From Dyella sp. C11 (GTDB taxonomy: Bacteria > Pseudomonadota > Gammaproteobacteria > Xanthomonadales > Rhodanobacteraceae): 59,368 nucleotides of DNA. Within the stretch, counting starts at the first letter, position 1; the number at the start of each line of letters is the position of its first letter. Location of the stretch: the NCBI RefSeq assembly GCF_003121485.1, contig NZ_QAVX01000014.1, forward strand, positions 77,075 to 136,442, written 5' to 3'. Below the pieces are notes generated by a model. It did no database searches. It was not told where the DNA came from and saw nothing but the letters and a program-made list of their open reading frames with translations. This document shows positions 1 to 8,724 of the stretch, one piece after another. The translations under genes were made by a program, and so were the position numbers.

Positions 1-204
1 GCCGGTTTTGTCTTTGGGGCTTGCGGCGTTTTTGGGGGGCCCCGGCGCCCGTGCCAGTTCCCCCTCCCGCCCCGGGGCTGCGGCCGGGGGTGCGGGGCGG
101 GTGCTCGCGGGAATGTTTCAGTAGGCGAGCTTTGGCTTTTCCTCTTGTCATGCATAGAGGCAAGGGCAAAAGGATCGCCGAACCATAGAGACGGCACGGC
201 AAGC

Positions 205-247
205 ACCCGCCCCTCACCCCAACCCTCTCCCCGAAGGGGAGAGGGAG
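205..247 (+). repeat. REP-like palindromic repeat, copy 1
   Basis: Segment of the form CACCCGCCCCTCACCCC followed by CTCTCCCC-GAAG-GGGAGAGG, a short hairpin. The same unit occurs again on both strands in the ileS-lspA gap (6738-6784 and 6838-6875). The preceding 200 bases are very GC-rich and show no gene I can support; they may be the 3' flank of a gene outside the window. Confidence 0.75.
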
Positions 248-288
248 CTCGCTGCGCCGGCTTGTGTCAGCCAGCTTGTCCCGGGCGC

Positions 289-313
289 AAAAAAAAGCCG
301 GCTTGAGCCGGCC
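289..313 (-). terminator. Rho-independent terminator, second of a tandem pair after rpsT
   Basis: Read on the minus strand: stem GCCGGC / GCCGGCT with a 3-4 nt loop, followed by a run of eight T. It lies about 80 bases after the rpsT stop and backs up the first terminator at 336-361. Confidence 0.75.
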
Positions 314-335
314 CGTCTCTATCAATCAGCCACAC

Positions 336-361
336 AAAAAAGCCGGCTTTCGCCGGCTTCT
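336..361 (-). terminator. Rho-independent terminator of rpsT
   Basis: Read on the minus strand: stem AAGCCGGC / GCCGGCTT with loop GAAA, followed by seven T. It lies 34 bases after the rpsT stop codon. This is a classical intrinsic terminator with a stable GNRA-type loop. Confidence 0.85.
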
Positions 362-394
362 TCGCCAACCCGAGATTCAATACGCGGAACTGGC

Positions 395-658
395 TTACGC
401 CAGTTCGCGGATCTTCGCGTTGAGGCGGCTCTTGTGGCGAGCAGCCTTGTTCTTGTGGATCAGGCCGCGAGCGGCGTAGCGATCCATGACCGGCTGGGCG
501 GCGGCGAACGCCTCGACAGCAGCAGCCTTGTCCTTGTTCTCAATGGCCTTGACGACCTTCTTGAGTGCGGTGCGCACCATGGAACGGGCGCTGACGTTGC
601 GCAGGCGGCGCTGCTCGGACTGGCGCGCGCGCTTCTTCGCGGACTTGATGTTGGCCAA
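395..658 (-). CDS. rpsT: 30S ribosomal protein S20
   Basis: Binds 16S rRNA in the body of the small subunit and is needed early in 30S assembly. The 87-residue product starts with the hallmark [12 protein letters not shown] and ends [12 protein letters not shown], with a Lys/Arg-rich helical body, the normal length for S20. The only start that gives the conserved N terminus is a TTG at 658. It has GGAG seven bases upstream (minus strand), while the upstream ATG candidates add a non-conserved extension. UUG initiation is also used by E. coli rpsT, where it is part of autoregulated translation, so the weak start is probably functional. Transcribed divergently from murJ, with two intrinsic terminators downstream. 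Confidence 0.97.
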   Translation of the reverse strand: MANIKSAKKRARQSEQRRLRNVSARSMVRTALKKVVKAIENKDKAAAVEAFAAAQPVMDRYAARGLIHKNKAARHKSRLNAKIRELA

Positions 659-929
659 GGTAGAACTCCGAAATGAATTGCTGGGTTGGAAAAAGACGGC
701 AATTATGCCGGCCAATGAGCCGTTGCGTCAATAGCTTAGGCGTTTGTCAAGGCGAAACAGCGGGTACGCAGCCTTGAAAGGACGATCCGGGGGAACGCCG
801 AGCCCCAATTATGCCATGACTGAGCTGTCATCTTGCCTCGTCGGGCTGTCACACTACGCGCCTTTCGGCGCCAGGGCAGAGGGGCTCTGGCGCGCTGAGC
901 GTCTCACCAGCAAAGGCACGACAAGAGGC

Positions 930-2537
930 ATGAAGTCTCCCAGCATGTTCCGCGGGCTGCTGTCCTTCAGCAGCATGACGATGATTTCGCGCGTCCTCGG
1001 TTTGATCCGGGACATGTCGATCACCTCGGTCTTCGGCGCCAACGCGGCCACCGATGCCTTCTGGGTGGCATTTCGCATTCCCAACTTCATGCGCCGCCTG
1101 TTTGCGGAGGGCTCGTTCTCCACGGCCTTCGTGCCGGTCTTCACCGAGGTGAAGGAGAAACGCCCCCATGAGGATCTCAAGGAGCTGATGGCGCGAGTGT
1201 CCGGCACGCTGGGCGGCGTGCTGCTGGTCATCACCGCGCTGGGCGTGATCTTTGCGCCGCAGGTGGCAGCGCTGTTTTCGCAGGGCGCGGCCGATACGCC
1301 GGAGAAATTCGCGCTGACGGCGCAGTTGCTGCGGCTGACGTTCCCGTTTTTGCTGTTCGTCTCGCTGACCGCGCTGAGCGGCGGCGCGCTCAACAGCTTC
1401 CACAAGTTCGCGCTGCCGGCGCTGACGCCGGTGATCCTCAACCTGTGCATGATCGCCGGTGCGCTGTGGCTGTCGCGCCATCTCAATCCGCCGATCCTGG
1501 CGATGGGCTGGGCGATCCTGGCGGCGGGCGTCCTGCAGCTGGTGTTCCAGCTGCCGTCGCTGCGGAGACTGGACCTGTTGTCGATGCCGCGCTGGGGCTG
1601 GAGCCATCCGGACGTGCGCCGCATCCTGAAACTGATGGTGCCGACCCTGTTCGGCTCCTCCATCGCGCAGATCAACCTGTTGCTGGACACCGTGATTGCC
1701 GCCTATCTGATGACGGGCTCGCAGAGCTGGCTGTCGCAGGCCGACCGCTTTCTCGAACTGCCGCTGGGCCTGTTCGGCGTGGCGCTGGGCACGGTGATCC
1801 TGCCATCGCTGTCGCGCCATCACGTCACCACGGACAGGGATGGTTTTTCCAAGGCATTGGACTGGGGCCTTCGCATCACGCTGTTGATCGCCGTACCGGC
1901 GATGTTCGCGTTGATGCTGCTGGCCAGGCCGCTGGTGGCCACGCTGTTCCAGCATGGGCAGTTCACGCCGTTCGATACGCACATGGCGACGCTGTCCATT
2001 ACGGCGCTCAGCTTTGGCCTGCCGGCGTTTGCGCTGGTGAAAGTCGCGTTGCCGGCGTTCTATGCGCGCCAGGACACCCGGACGCCGGTGCGTGCGGGCG
2101 TGGCTTCTCTGGTGGCGAACATGGTGCTGAACGTGGCATTCGTCGCGCTGCTTTACGTGCTGTGGGCAACGCCTGCGCAGCGCGCGCTGCCGTGGCTGGA
2201 TGGCATCGCCGCCGTGCCGGGGCTGCACATGGCGCTGGGCATGGCATCGGCCATCGCCAGTTACCTCAATCTCGGCCTGCTGTGGTTCTGGCTGCGCAAG
2301 GCTGGCGTGTACCAGCGCCAGGCGGGCTGGGCGCGGCACATGATGCGCCTGGTGTTGTCCTGCGCGGTGATGGTGGCTGTGCTGTTGACGGGACTGTGGC
2401 TCTGGCCCGACTGGACGAACGCGGACAGTCATACGCGCGTCTGGAGACTGGCAGTGCTCGTCGTGGCTGGCGGCGGTGCCTATGTGGCGACGCTGTTCGG
2501 GGCCGGATTCCGGATGCGGGAATTGCGCGGGGTTTGA
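930..2537 (+). CDS. murJ: Lipid II flippase MurJ
   Basis: Inner-membrane MOP-superfamily flippase that moves lipid II to the periplasmic face for peptidoglycan synthesis. The 535-residue protein begins MKSPSMFRGLLSFSSMT and has the conserved early segment SRVLGLIRD...FGAN..TDAFWVAFRIPN, with Arg and Asp positions typical of MurJ (formerly MviN). About fourteen hydrophobic segments follow, the usual topology. The start at 930 has AGAGG just upstream; the longer open frame back to 744 is not conserved in composition and is treated as non-coding. It is divergent from rpsT and followed after 134 bases by ribF, an order conserved in many gammaproteobacteria. Essential in most bacteria. Confidence 0.95.
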   Translation: MKSPSMFRGLLSFSSMTMISRVLGLIRDMSITSVFGANAATDAFWVAFRIPNFMRRLFAEGSFSTAFVPVFTEVKEKRPHEDLKELMARVSGTLGGVLLVITALGVIFAPQVAALFSQGAADTPEKFALTAQLLRLTFPFLLFVSLTALSGGALNSFHKFALPALTPVILNLCMIAGALWLSRHLNPPILAMGWAILAAGVLQLVFQLPSLRRLDLLSMPRWGWSHPDVRRILKLMVPTLFGSSIAQINLLLDTVIAAYLMTGSQSWLSQADRFLELPLGLFGVALGTVILPSLSRHHVTTDRDGFSKALDWGLRITLLIAVPAMFALMLLARPLVATLFQHGQFTPFDTHMATLSITALSFGLPAFALVKVALPAFYARQDTRTPVRAGVASLVANMVLNVAFVALLYVLWATPAQRALPWLDGIAAVPGLHMALGMASAIASYLNLGLLWFWLRKAGVYQRQAGWARHMMRLVLSCAVMVAVLLTGLWLWPDWTNADSHTRVWRLAVLVVAGGGAYVATLFGAGFRMRELRGV

Positions 2538-2560
2538 CGCGCCGCTTCATGGCTCAAGAT

Positions 2561-2607
2561 CGTCATTCCTGCGGACGCTGGATCCCTGCTTTCGCCGGGA
2601 TGACGGC
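2561..2607. repeat. Dispersed palindromic repeat (CGTCATTCC...GGGATGACG)
   Basis: Imperfect palindrome with arms CGTCATTCCTGCGGA and TTCGCCGGGATGACG in the murJ-ribF gap. Elements of this shape are common between genes in gammaproteobacteria. A half-like remnant (CGTCATCCCGGCG) is also seen at 3661, after ribF. Confidence 0.7.
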
Positions 2608-2671
2608 CAAGAAATCCCAAGCGTGCCGTCATCATGGCCGTCCAGCAGACCTCAACCGCTATACTCGCCCG

Positions 2672-3625
2672 ATGATGAGACTTTCCAGGGATGTCGCCGG
2701 CCCCAGCCTGGCACCCGGCGGCAGTGTGGTTGCCGTTGGCGCGTTCGATGGCCTCCATCTGGGCCATCAGGCCCTGCTGGCCGAGGTACGGCAGCGCGCG
2801 GCCGAGCTGGGTGTCACGCCCATCGTGGTCAGCTTCGAACCGCTGCCACGTGCGTTCTTTTCGCCCGAGCCAGTGCCGCGCCTCTCCAGCGTTCGCGAAA
2901 AGCTGCGTGGCTTCGACGCGGCGGGCATGGAGCAGGTGCTCTTGCTTCGCTTCAACCGCGCCCTCACGTCCATGTCTGCGGAGGATTTCATCCAGCGCGT
3001 GCTGGTGGATCGCCTGCAGGCGCGGGAAGTGTGGGTGGGCGCGGATTTCCGCTTTGGCCACAAGCGCAGCGGCGATGTACCGATGCTGGAGCGCGTGGGG
3101 CCGGGTCTTGGTTTCACCGCGCGCACCATGCCTTCCGTGCTGCTCGAAGGCGCACGCGTTTCGGCCACGCGGGTTCGCATGCTGCTTTCCGCCGGTGAAT
3201 TCTCCGGCGCAGCACCGTTACTCGGTCGTCCGTTCGTGATGGAAGGCAAGGTGGAATATGGCAAGCAGCTGGGGCGCCAGCTGGGCTATCCCACCGCCAA
3301 CATCCATCTGCGCGACCGCACCAGCCCGGTGCACGGCATCTTTGCCGTTCGCGTGGGGCTGGGCGAAAGCGAATGCAGCTGGCCGGGCGTGGCGAGCCTG
3401 GGCGTGCGGCCCACGGTGAACGAGGTGCCTGAGCCGTTGCTGGAAGTGCACCTGTTCGACTTCGAGGGCGACCTCTACGGCCAGCGCATGGCGGTGGAAT
3501 TCGTCGCCAAGCTGCGTGATGAGCAGAAATTCGACAACCTGGACGATTTGACCGTCCAGATGGCCAAAGACGCGCGCCAGGCCCGCGAATTGCTGGGCAT
3601 GAATCCGCGTCTCAGCGAGGCGTAA
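2672..3625 (+). CDS. ribF: Bifunctional riboflavin kinase / FAD synthetase
   Basis: Phosphorylates riboflavin to FMN and adenylylates FMN to FAD in the cytoplasm. The 317-residue length is normal for RibF. The N-terminal nucleotidyltransferase domain carries [14 protein letters not shown] (residues about 22-35, HxGH-type motif) and an ISSTRIR-like segment ([10 protein letters not shown]). The C-terminal riboflavin kinase domain carries GYPTANI and ends ARELLGM. The start is the first of two adjacent ATGs at 2672; no strong Shine-Dalgarno is visible, so 2675 is equally possible. The open frame reaching back to 1445 is only the antiphase of murJ. Genes murJ-ribF-ileS-lspA-ispH form a conserved housekeeping series. 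Confidence 0.96.
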   Translation: MMRLSRDVAGPSLAPGGSVVAVGAFDGLHLGHQALLAEVRQRAAELGVTPIVVSFEPLPRAFFSPEPVPRLSSVREKLRGFDAAGMEQVLLLRFNRALTSMSAEDFIQRVLVDRLQAREVWVGADFRFGHKRSGDVPMLERVGPGLGFTARTMPSVLLEGARVSATRVRMLLSAGEFSGAAPLLGRPFVMEGKVEYGKQLGRQLGYPTANIHLRDRTSPVHGIFAVRVGLGESECSWPGVASLGVRPTVNEVPEPLLEVHLFDFEGDLYGQRMAVEFVAKLRDEQKFDNLDDLTVQMAKDARQARELLGMNPRLSEA

Positions 3626-3678
3626 CCGGGTCAAATCCGGTAACGTTGGCGTTTCCGCCACGTCATCCCGGCGACACC

Positions 3679-3826
3679 CCGGCAAGCAGTCGAAGACAGC
3701 TTGCCGGAGCAGGCCAGGGAAGGCCTGCGCGTAGAGCAAGCATGGTGATGCTTGCTCTACGGAGCCAGGTTCGGACATGTGCCGAACTTGGCGAGCCGGG
3801 AAAGTGCAGGACCGCACTTTCCCGGC
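3679..3826. repeat. Five consecutive stem-loops between ribF and ileS
   Basis: Five separate inverted repeats follow one another with almost no spacing: 3679-3707 (9-bp stem), 3709-3728 (7 bp), 3731-3760 (13-bp perfect stem, 4-nt loop GGTG), 3765-3791 (10 bp, one mismatch) and 3795-3826 (13-bp perfect stem, 6-nt loop). The stems have different sequences. None ends in a T run, so they are not ordinary terminators. They sit directly in front of ileS and would lie in the ribF-ileS transcript. Confidence 0.75.
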
Positions 3827-3858
3827 AATCCAGTAAACCCTCAGAGCATCCCCAGGCA

Positions 3859-6726
3859 ATGACCCAGGATTACAAGAACACCATCAATCTGCCGCAGACG
3901 GAATTCCCGATGCGCGGCGACCTTCCCAAGCGCGAGCCCAAGTGGCTGGCCGACTGGCAACAGGTCAACCGCTACGTGCAGATTCAGGAGCGCGCGGCCA
4001 ACCGCGACAAGGTGTTCGTGCTGCATGACGGCCCGCCGTACGCCAATGGCGCCATTCACCTCGGTCACGCAGTGAACAAGGTGCTGAAGGACGTGGTGGT
4101 GAAATCGCGCCTGCTGGCCGGTTTCCGTGCCCCTTACGTGCCTGGCTGGGATTGCCACGGTCTGCCGATCGAAGTTGCGGTGGAGAAGAAGTTCGGCCGC
4201 GTGGGCGACAAGCTCGACGCCGCGGCCTTCCGCCAGAAGTGCCGCGAATACGCGCAGCAGCAGATCGACCTGCAGCGCACCGACTTCAAGCGCCTCGGTG
4301 TGCTCGGCGATTGGGAAAACCCGTACCGCACGATGGACTTCAAGTACGAAGCCGACATGGTGCGTGCGCTGGCCAGGATCGTCGGCAACGGCCACGTCGT
4401 GCGTGGCGCGAAGCCGGTGTACTGGTGCTTCGATTGCGGCTCGGCGCTGGCCGAGGCGGAAATTGAATACGCCGACAAGGTGTCGCCGGCTGTCGACGTG
4501 GCGTACGACGCAGTCGATCCGAAAGCACTCGCGCAGACCTTCGGCGTGGACGCAGGCGATGCCATCGTCGCCATCCCCATCTGGACCACCACGCCGTGGA
4601 CGCTGCCGGAAAGCCAGGCGGTGTCGCTGGGTGGTGAACTTGAATACGCCTTGATCGAAGGCCCGGCGCGCGATGGCCATCGTGTGCTGCTGGTTGTCGC
4701 CAGCGCACTGGTTGAAAAGGTCGCCGCGCGCTACGGCATCGATGGCGAGCCGGCCGTGATCGGCCACGCCGTCGGTCAGTCGCTGGAAGGCGTGCTGCTG
4801 AAGCATCCGTTCTATGCACGCGAAGTACCCGTGCTGATCGGTGACCACGTGTCCGCCGAAGACGGTACCGGCGCCGTGCACACCTCGCCCGACCACGGCG
4901 TGGAAGACTTCGTCGTCTCGCGCAAGTACGGCATCGAGACGCTCAACTACACCGAAGCGCGCGGCACGTATCGCGCGGACACGCCGGCCGCGCTCGATGG
5001 CACCGTCATTGCGGGCAAGCATTTGTGGAAGGCCAACGACGAGATCGTCGAGCTGCTGCGTCGTCGCGGCGTGCTGCTGGCCTTTGCCAAGATCGAACAC
5101 AGCTACCCGCATTGCTGGCGCCACAAGACGCCGGTGATCTTCCGCACCACGCCGCAGTGGTTCATCAGCATGGAGAAGGAAGGCCTGCGCCCGACCGCGC
5201 TCGATGCGATCAAGCATGTGCGCTGGGTGCCGGGCTGGGGCGAAGAACGCATCGCCGGCATGGTTGGCGATCGTCCCGACTGGTGCATCTCGCGCCAGCG
5301 CACGTGGGGCGTGCCGATCGCGCTGTTCATCCACAAGGGTACGCAGGAACCGCATCCCGATTCCGTCGCGCTGCTGGAGCAGGTCGCCAAGCGCGTGGAG
5401 CAGGGCGGCATCGACGCGTGGTACGCGCTCGATGTGGCCGAGCTGCTCGGCGATCAGGCCAAGGACTATGAAAAGGTCCTCGACGTGCTCGACGTGTGGT
5501 TCGACTCCGGCGTCAGCCACTTCGCCGTGGTGGGCCAGCGTCCTGAACTGCAGCAGGGTGATGCGTCCAGCTATCACGTGATGTACCTGGAAGGCTCGGA
5601 CCAGCATCGCGGCTGGTTCCAGTCGTCCTTGCTCACCTCGTCGGCCATGTTCGCCAAGGCGCCGTACAACGACGTGCTCACCCACGGCTTCACCGTGGAT
5701 GCGCAGGGTCGCAAGATGTCCAAGTCGCTGGGCAATGGCATCGAGCCGCAGGACATCATGAAGAACCTGGGTGCGGACATCCTGCGCCTGTGGATCTGCT
5801 CGACCGATTACCGCAACGAGATGTCGCTGTCGGACGAAATCCTGAAGCGCGTTTCGGATACGTATCGCCGCATCCGCAACACCGCGCGTTTCCTGCTCGG
5901 CAACCTCGACGGTTTCGATCCCGCCAAGCACCTGGTGCCGGTGGAAGAAAGCCTGTTGCTCGACCAGTGGGCCGTGCAGCAGGCATACGATACGCAGCAG
6001 GCGGTGATGGCCGCGTACGACCGCTATGATTTCCCGGAAATCATCCAGCGCGTGCAGAACTTCTGCACCAACGAGCTGGGCGCGCTGTACCTGGACATCA
6101 CCAAGGACCGCCTCTACACGATGCCGACCGAAAGCCACGGTCGCCGCAGCGCGCAGAGCGCGATGTATCGCATTGCCGAGTCGCTGGTGCGCTGGCTGGC
6201 ACCGGTGCTTACGTTCACCGCGGAAGAAATCTGGCAGCACCTGCCGGGCGAGCGCAGCGAGAGCGTGCTGTTCGAGACGTGGTACGACGGCCTTGCGTCC
6301 ACGCAATCCTCGCCGGAGCAGCGTCGCTATTGGTCCGATCTTCTGGCCATCCGCGAGACGGCCTCGCGCGTGCTCGAAGGCATGCGCAAGGGCGAGCAGA
6401 TTGGTGCATCGCTGGAAGCCAAGCTGGCGATCCATGCCGATCCGGCCATCGTGGCGCGTTACCAGCCAGCGGCGTCGGAGCTGCGCTTCTTCTTCATCAC
6501 CTCGGATGTGCGCCTGGATCTTGCTGGTGGCCAGTCGGCGGAAGCGGTGCTGACAGAACTGGAAGGTGCAGACGTCTGGGTGTCCGCCACGGTGAGCGAT
6601 GCGTTGAAGTGCGTGCGCTGCTGGCATCGTCGCGACGATGTGGGCACGCATGCGAACCATCCGGAGCTGTGCGATCGCTGCATCAGCAATGTGGAAGGGC
6701 CGGGCGAAGATCGTCGCTGGTTCTAA
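3859..6726 (+). CDS. ileS: Isoleucyl-tRNA synthetase
   Basis: Charges tRNA-Ile with isoleucine and edits misactivated valine. The 955-residue class I synthetase has the HIGH-type motif HLGH at residues 67-70, the KMSKS loop at 619-623, the editing-domain segment around [12 protein letters not shown], and a C-terminal zinc finger with C918, C921, C938 and C941. The length fits bacterial IleS of the type sensitive to mupirocin. The start ATG at 3859 gives the standard opening [19 protein letters not shown]; the upstream extension to 3646 covers the hairpin cluster and is not coding. Followed by lspA, as in most gammaproteobacteria. Confidence 0.98.
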   Translation: MTQDYKNTINLPQTEFPMRGDLPKREPKWLADWQQVNRYVQIQERAANRDKVFVLHDGPPYANGAIHLGHAVNKVLKDVVVKSRLLAGFRAPYVPGWDCHGLPIEVAVEKKFGRVGDKLDAAAFRQKCREYAQQQIDLQRTDFKRLGVLGDWENPYRTMDFKYEADMVRALARIVGNGHVVRGAKPVYWCFDCGSALAEAEIEYADKVSPAVDVAYDAVDPKALAQTFGVDAGDAIVAIPIWTTTPWTLPESQAVSLGGELEYALIEGPARDGHRVLLVVASALVEKVAARYGIDGEPAVIGHAVGQSLEGVLLKHPFYAREVPVLIGDHVSAEDGTGAVHTSPDHGVEDFVVSRKYGIETLNYTEARGTYRADTPAALDGTVIAGKHLWKANDEIVELLRRRGVLLAFAKIEHSYPHCWRHKTPVIFRTTPQWFISMEKEGLRPTALDAIKHVRWVPGWGEERIAGMVGDRPDWCISRQRTWGVPIALFIHKGTQEPHPDSVALLEQVAKRVEQGGIDAWYALDVAELLGDQAKDYEKVLDVLDVWFDSGVSHFAVVGQRPELQQGDASSYHVMYLEGSDQHRGWFQSSLLTSSAMFAKAPYNDVLTHGFTVDAQGRKMSKSLGNGIEPQDIMKNLGADILRLWICSTDYRNEMSLSDEILKRVSDTYRRIRNTARFLLGNLDGFDPAKHLVPVEESLLLDQWAVQQAYDTQQAVMAAYDRYDFPEIIQRVQNFCTNELGALYLDITKDRLYTMPTESHGRRSAQSAMYRIAESLVRWLAPVLTFTAEEIWQHLPGERSESVLFETWYDGLASTQSSPEQRRYWSDLLAIRETASRVLEGMRKGEQIGASLEAKLAIHADPAIVARYQPAASELRFFFITSDVRLDLAGGQSAEAVLTELEGADVWVSATVSDALKCVRCWHRRDDVGTHANHPELCDRCISNVEGPGEDRRWF

Positions 6727-6737
6727 CCGCACTTCTT

Positions 6738-6784
6738 CCTCTCCCCTCCGGGGAGAGGACCGAGGTGAGGGGCGGGTGCTTGCG
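6738..6784 (-). repeat. REP-like palindromic repeat, copy 2 (inverted)
   Basis: Inverted copy of the unit at 205-247, with hairpin CCTCTCCCC-TCC-GGGGAGAGG followed by GAGGTGAGGGGCGGGTGCTT. With copy 3 at 6838-6875 it makes a head-to-head pair between ileS and lspA. Confidence 0.8.
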
Positions 6785-6837
6785 ATAGACCTTCAAAGAA
6801 TCGGCGTCGCTTCGCTTAAAATTTGTCGCAAGATTGA

Positions 6838-6875
6838 CCCCTCACCCCAACCCTCTCCCCGGAGGGGAGAGGGAG
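6838..6875 (+). repeat. REP-like palindromic repeat, copy 3
   Basis: CCCCTCACCCCAACCCTC then CTCCCCGGAGGGGAG, near-identical to the copy at 205-247 and inverted relative to 6738-6784. It ends about 24 bases before the lspA start. Confidence 0.8.
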
Positions 6876-6898
6876 TTGTTCGGCACTATTGATTCCTT

Positions 6899-7390
6899 AT
6901 GAAACCCAAACCCAACGCACTTTCCTGGCTCGCCCTCTCCATCGTTGTCATCGTGCTCGATCAATTGAGCAAGTGGTGGGCACTCACCGCGTTGGCGCCG
7001 GCCGGCACACCGCATCCAGTGATCCCCGGTTTCCTCAACTGGACGCTCGCCTTCAACACCGGTGCGGCCTTCAGCTTTCTCGCCAGCGGCGATGGCTGGC
7101 AGCGCTGGTTCTTTGTCTTGCTGGCGGTGGTGATCAGTGGTGTGCTGGTCGTGTGGCTTTCGCGCACGCCGCGTGGCGACTGGAAGACGGCGATGCCCTT
7201 GGGCCTGATCGTGGGCGGTGCGCTAGGCAATCTCATCGATCGCCTGCACGCCTCGCAGGTCACCGACTTCATCCACGTGTATTTCCGCCAGTGGAACTAC
7301 CCGGTGTTCAATCTCGCCGACTGCGGGATTACCGTGGGCGCCGTGATGCTGGTGGTTTTCGGCATGTTCCAGGGCAAGCCAAAGGCCTGA
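6899..7390 (+). CDS. lspA: Lipoprotein signal peptidase (signal peptidase II)
   Basis: Inner-membrane aspartyl protease that removes signal peptides from diacylated prolipoproteins. The 163-residue protein has four hydrophobic segments and the family motifs FNTGAAFSFL, GGALGNLIDRL and FNLADCGITVG; the two catalytic aspartates lie in the last two. The start ATG at 6899 gives the expected short cytoplasmic N terminus, although no strong ribosome binding site is visible because the REP copy at 6838-6875 occupies the near upstream region. Between ileS and ispH, the usual context. Confidence 0.96.
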   Translation: MKPKPNALSWLALSIVVIVLDQLSKWWALTALAPAGTPHPVIPGFLNWTLAFNTGAAFSFLASGDGWQRWFFVLLAVVISGVLVVWLSRTPRGDWKTAMPLGLIVGGALGNLIDRLHASQVTDFIHVYFRQWNYPVFNLADCGITVGAVMLVVFGMFQGKPKA

Positions 7391-7468
7391 ATTGGGCCGT
7401 CACGTATGGTCGCTGTGGCCATGCGATAATGGCCACCTGTCAGTCGACCCGCCCAGTCCGGAGTTTCC

Positions 7469-8428
7469 GTGGACATTTTGCTCGCCAACCCCCGTGGCTT
7501 CTGCGCCGGTGTGGATCGCGCCATCGCCATCGTCGAGCGTGCGCTGGAATCCTACGGCGCTCCCATCTACGTGCGTCACGAAGTGGTGCACAACCGATTT
7601 GTCGTCGAGAAGCTGCGCACGGATGGCGCGGTCTTTGTCGAAGAACTGCATGAAGTGCCCGATGGCGCCACCGTCATCTTCAGCGCCCACGGCGTTTCCA
7701 AGGCGGTGCGCGAAGAGGCGGATCAGCGCGGCCTGAAGGTATTCGACGCCACGTGCCCGCTGGTCACCAAGGTGCATATGGAAGTGGCGCGCCTGGGTCG
7801 CGTGGGGCGCAGCGTGGTGCTGATCGGCCACGCCGGCCATCCCGAAGTGGAAGGCACCATGGGACAGTGGAATCCCGCCAACAAGGGCGAGATCCTGCTG
7901 GTGGAATCGGTGGAGTGTGTCGCTACGCTCGAACCGAAATTCCCGCATGAGTTGTCCTATGTCACGCAGACCACGCTGTCGGTCGATGACACCAAGGCCA
8001 TTATCGAAGCGCTGCGCACCAAGTTCAGCGACATCGATGGCCCGCGCAAGGACGACATCTGCTACGCCACCCAGAACCGCCAGGATGCCGTGCGCCGTCT
8101 TGCTGCCGCGGTGGACCTGATGCTGGTGGTGGGCTCGGTCAACAGCTCCAATTCCAATCGTTTGCGCGAGCTGGCAGAGAAGGAGGGCGTTCGCTCGTTC
8201 CTCATCGACGGCGCCGAACACATCGAGCGCAGCTGGCTGGATGGCGTCACCCGCATCGGTCTCACGGCAGGCGCGTCGGCACCCGAGAAGCTGGTTCGCG
8301 ACGTCATTGCGCGCCTGCAATCGTGGGGCGCCGGTGACGTGCGCGAGCTCGATGGCGAGCCGGAGACGATCACCTTCGCGCTACCCAAGGAATTGCGCCT
8401 CGCTGGCGGTGTTTCGGCGAGTATCTGA
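7469..8428 (+). CDS. ispH: 4-hydroxy-3-methylbut-2-enyl diphosphate reductase
   Basis: Last enzyme of the methylerythritol phosphate pathway; it reduces HMBPP to IPP and DMAPP using a [4Fe-4S] cluster. The 319-residue protein has the three cluster cysteines in GFCAGV (C12), ATCPLV (about C96) and ICYATQNRQ (about C197), and the SAHG and GHAGHPEV motifs. The start is a GTG at 7469 with GGAG eight bases upstream; it gives the canonical opening [14 protein letters not shown]. This is the last core gene before the island; in related genomes fimT and the minor pilins lie close by. Confidence 0.97.
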   Translation: MDILLANPRGFCAGVDRAIAIVERALESYGAPIYVRHEVVHNRFVVEKLRTDGAVFVEELHEVPDGATVIFSAHGVSKAVREEADQRGLKVFDATCPLVTKVHMEVARLGRVGRSVVLIGHAGHPEVEGTMGQWNPANKGEILLVESVECVATLEPKFPHELSYVTQTTLSVDDTKAIIEALRTKFSDIDGPRKDDICYATQNRQDAVRRLAAAVDLMLVVGSVNSSNSNRLRELAEKEGVRSFLIDGAEHIERSWLDGVTRIGLTAGASAPEKLVRDVIARLQSWGAGDVRELDGEPETITFALPKELRLAGGVSASI

Positions 8429-8439
8429 TCGAAAACGTC

Positions 8440-8468
8440 TTGCGCGATTTCGACACGCTCTTTAGAAT
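8440..8468 (+). promoter_or_regulatory. Sigma-70 type promoter of tRNA-Thr
   Basis: TTGCGC (-35, 8440-8445) and TAGAAT (-10, 8463-8468) are separated by exactly 17 bases. The predicted transcript start is about six bases before the tRNA. The promoter lies left of the island, so the tRNA keeps its own promoter. Confidence 0.7.
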
Positions 8469-8480
8469 TGGCGGTTCATC

Positions 8481-8556
8481 GCCGGAATAGCTCAGTTGGT
8501 AGAGCGGCGCATTCGTAATGCGTAGGTCGTAGGTTCGATTCCTATTTCCGGCACCA
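8481..8556 (+). tRNA. tRNA-Thr (anticodon CGT)
   Basis: 76 nt including the encoded CCA. Acceptor stem GCCGGAA pairs with TTCCGGC; the D arm is GCTC-AGTTGGTA-GAGC; the anticodon stem is GCGCA/TGCGT around loop TTCGTAA with anticodon CGT; the T arm is GTAGG-TTCGATT-CCTAT. The gene is intact because the island insertion restores its 3' end. It is the integration target of the island that follows. Confidence 0.98.
8508..8556 (+). mobile_element. attL: 3' part of tRNA-Thr
   Basis: 49 bases from the anticodon stem to the CCA of tRNA-Thr, repeated without a mismatch at 30915-30963. Outside the repeat the two flanks diverge at once. This is the usual crossover region for tyrosine integrases that use a tRNA 3' end. 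Confidence 0.95.
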
Positions 8557-8570
8557 AGTTTTGCAATAAA

Positions 8571-8606
8571 AACAGCGGTATACGCATAACAGCGTATACC
8601 GCTGTT
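8571..8606 (+). terminator. 15-bp perfect inverted repeat after tRNA-Thr
   Basis: The 15-base arms starting AACAGCGGTATACGC pair perfectly around the 6-nt loop ATAACA and end in CTGTTTGTCTTTG. It is island DNA that replaces the native tRNA terminator, now found beyond attR at 30971-30998. It may act as a terminator in both directions, or as an integrase or excisionase site. Confidence 0.6.
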
Positions 8607-8638
8607 TGTCTTTGTATCCCACGATTTGTCACTGTGCG

Positions 8639-8656
8639 TGTGGCAAATTTGTGGCG
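8639..8656 (+). promoter_or_regulatory. Candidate left arm-type integrase sites
   Basis: Two TGTGGC hexamers whose starts are 11 bases apart (8639 and 8650), about 80 bases inside attL. The same pair with the same 11-base spacing and orientation lies at 30849-30866 inside attR. Spacing of one helical turn and presence at both ends suit arm-type binding sites of the island integrase. Confidence 0.5.
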
Positions 8657-8724
8657 ACGCCACACCACGTATTGGCCGATGGGTGTTGAACACGGGCAGG
8701 TACATAGATAAATTGGTGTCGCGA

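Noticed and set aside
1-200. Coding sequence at the window start
   Set aside because: Open frames are short, and the segment is G/C-run-rich with no start signal or recognisable protein end.
1445-2671. Long N-terminal extension of ribF
   Set aside because: Overlaps murJ out of frame and ends at the conserved RibF start; the extension has shadow composition.
3841-6732. 963-codon open frame antisense to ileS
   Set aside because: His/Arg-rich composition typical of antisense frames; IleS is unambiguous on the plus strand.
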